A stretch of DNA of 6,841 nucleotides, taken from assembly GCA_020345945.1 (NCBI GenBank), contig CP070773.1, forward strand, positions 113,554 to 120,394. Reading direction: 5' to 3'. Position 1 is the stretch's first letter. Each line of letters starts with the position of its first letter. Under the pieces are notes generated by a model that had not been told where the DNA came from, ran no database searches, and saw nothing but the letters and a program-made list of their open reading frames with translations. This document shows, piece after piece, positions 5,954-6,841 of this stretch. This DNA comes from Candidatus Bathyarchaeota archaeon (GTDB taxonomy: Archaea; Thermoproteota; Bathyarchaeia; RBG-16-48-13; GCA-020345945). The position numbers and the translations under genes are program-made.

Positions 5954-6841
5954 GTATCGGAGGGCTTCTTCTGAGTGAGATTGCCAAAGGAACAACTGTG
6001 CAGGAGCTCGCAGCGAGGGTTGAGGTAGAATTCGATAGAATGCTCGAATTATCCAGAAGAAAATCGTGGGCAAGTTTCGGCAAGAAGATCTGGTTCTATG
6101 CACCTACATTTGCCCCATATTCTTCAGCTGACGCTGATTTTCCATCCTATACTTTTCCGTCTATTTCAGTAACTGGTAGTCATTGTGCACTTGGCTGTTT
6201 ACACTGTAAGGGTAAACTCCTCAACACAATGATTCCTGTTTCTAGCCCTGAGAATCTCGTCAGCTTAGCTTACACTCTGAAAGAGAAAGGTTCCCTGGGC
6301 TTCCTTCTCAGCGGCGGTTGTCTCCCTAATGGTTCAGTACCAATTGGGGGATTCTTGGACGCTATTGCAGAGATAAAGCGTGAAGTCCAGCTTACTGTAT
6401 TGGTACATACAGGCCTCGTTAATCTGGAGACTGCCAAAAAAATGAAAGAAGTTGGCGTAGATGGTGCGTTAATAGATGTAATTGGGTCCGACAAGACGAT
6501 AAACGAGATATATAACCTCAAAGAGGCGTCCATTCAAGATTACGAGAGATCATTAGATGCGTTGCATAGGTCTGGGGTTCCAGCCATTCCCCATATTCTG
6601 CTAGGATTACATTATGGTAAGATTAATGGGGAATTACAGGCTCTCGATATGATCTCAAGATACTCCCCAGCTGCCTTGGTGATAATTGTGTTGAGACCTC
6701 TTCGTGGCACTCCTATGGCTACAGTCTCTCCTCCTCCACCAAGGGAAATTGCCAAGTTTATCGCGACTGCTCGTTTTGCTCTTAAACAGACCCCTATGGT
6801 TCTTGGTTGTGTTCGGCCACTTGGAACACATAAAACGGAAA
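5917..6841 (+). CDS. Second radical SAM protein, probable LipS1/LipS2-type lipoyl synthase subunit (3' truncated by window)
   Basis: The open frame runs to the window edge, giving 308 residues plus one base. The radical SAM motif is C90-x3-C94-x2-C97 (HCALGCLHC). Further conserved blocks are SGGCLPNGSVP (with C135), VHTGLVNLETA, IDVIGSDKTI, ILLGLHYGKI and VLGCVRPLGTHK (with C298). C298 and the conserved GC-RP-G-H context are candidate second-cluster ligands. The sequence differs clearly from the first radical SAM gene, so this is a paired, not duplicated, enzyme. By context it supplies the other sulfur-insertion step of lipoyl formation, tentatively LipS1. The start is uncertain: the frame opens at 5869, and the only usual start before conserved sequence (FPIWIVGIGGLLLSE) is TTG 5917, with AAGGA directly abutting it. 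That start implies a 37-nt overlap with lplA. Confidence 0.82.
   Translation, partial: MEYEKAFPIWIVGIGGLLLSEIAKGTTVQELAARVEVEFDRMLELSRRKSWASFGKKIWFYAPTFAPYSSADADFPSYTFPSISVTGSHCALGCLHCKGKLLNTMIPVSSPENLVSLAYTLKEKGSLGFLLSGGCLPNGSVPIGGFLDAIAEIKREVQLTVLVHTGLVNLETAKKMKEVGVDGALIDVIGSDKTINEIYNLKEASIQDYERSLDALHRSGVPAIPHILLGLHYGKINGELQALDMISRYSPAALVIIVLRPLRGTPMATVSPPPPREIAKFIATARFALKQTPMVLGCVRPLGTHKTE

Noticed and set aside
1..6841. CRISPR array, insertion sequence or integrase
   Set aside because: No regularly spaced repeats and no transposase or recombinase motifs were seen on either strand.

Overview
This window is archaeal. The evidence is the 23S rRNA 3' end, an RNase P RNA, a Tsr3-type (DUF367) rRNA modification enzyme, a stand-alone Lrp/AsnC C-terminal-domain protein of archaeal type, a two-radical-SAM lipoyl-synthesis cluster, and a bulge-helix-bulge (BHB) intron. 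The AsnC-type protein resembles those of the TACK lineages (Bathyarchaeia/Thaumarchaeota-like). That placement is a tentative impression, not a measurement.

Layout. (1) Positions 1-147, + strand: the 3' end of a 23S rRNA gene, cut by the window edge. No 5S gene follows it. (2) Positions 241-560, + strand: a complete RNase P RNA gene (rnpB), recognised from its P1 and P4 helices and conserved regions. (3) Positions 582-2638, - strand, converging on rnpB: a bifunctional NAD(P)HX epimerase/dehydratase gene followed by tsr3, translationally overlapped. (4) Positions 2777-3073, + strand, divergent from nnr: a 78-residue AsnC/RAM-domain protein interrupted by a 60-nt intron at 2878-2937. (5) Positions 3215-6841, + strand: an overlapping operon of an M23-peptidase-like protein, a radical SAM biotin-synthase-like protein, an LplA-type ligase, and a second radical SAM protein that runs off the window.

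Main discovery. The small gene at 2777 looks broken: it has an in-frame TAA and about 20 extra codons in its most conserved region. The insert, however, folds into a canonical hBHBh' motif: outer helix 4 bp, central helix 4 bp, two opposed 3-nt bulges, inner helix 5 bp. Cutting each bulge after its second nucleotide removes exactly 60 nt and rejoins GT|A as a Val codon, restoring the expected EAYVVYGVYD segment. This is a probable protein-coding archaeal intron removed by the tRNA splicing endonuclease. Such introns in mRNA are rare; cbf5 of Crenarchaeota is the classic case.

How the genes work together. The left part serves RNA metabolism (rRNA, tRNA 5' maturation, rRNA acp modification) and NAD(P)H repair. 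The right-hand operon probably attaches octanoate or lipoate to carrier proteins and inserts the two sulfurs by the LipS1/LipS2 route instead of classical LipA. Its first gene, the M23-like protein, has no established role in that pathway.
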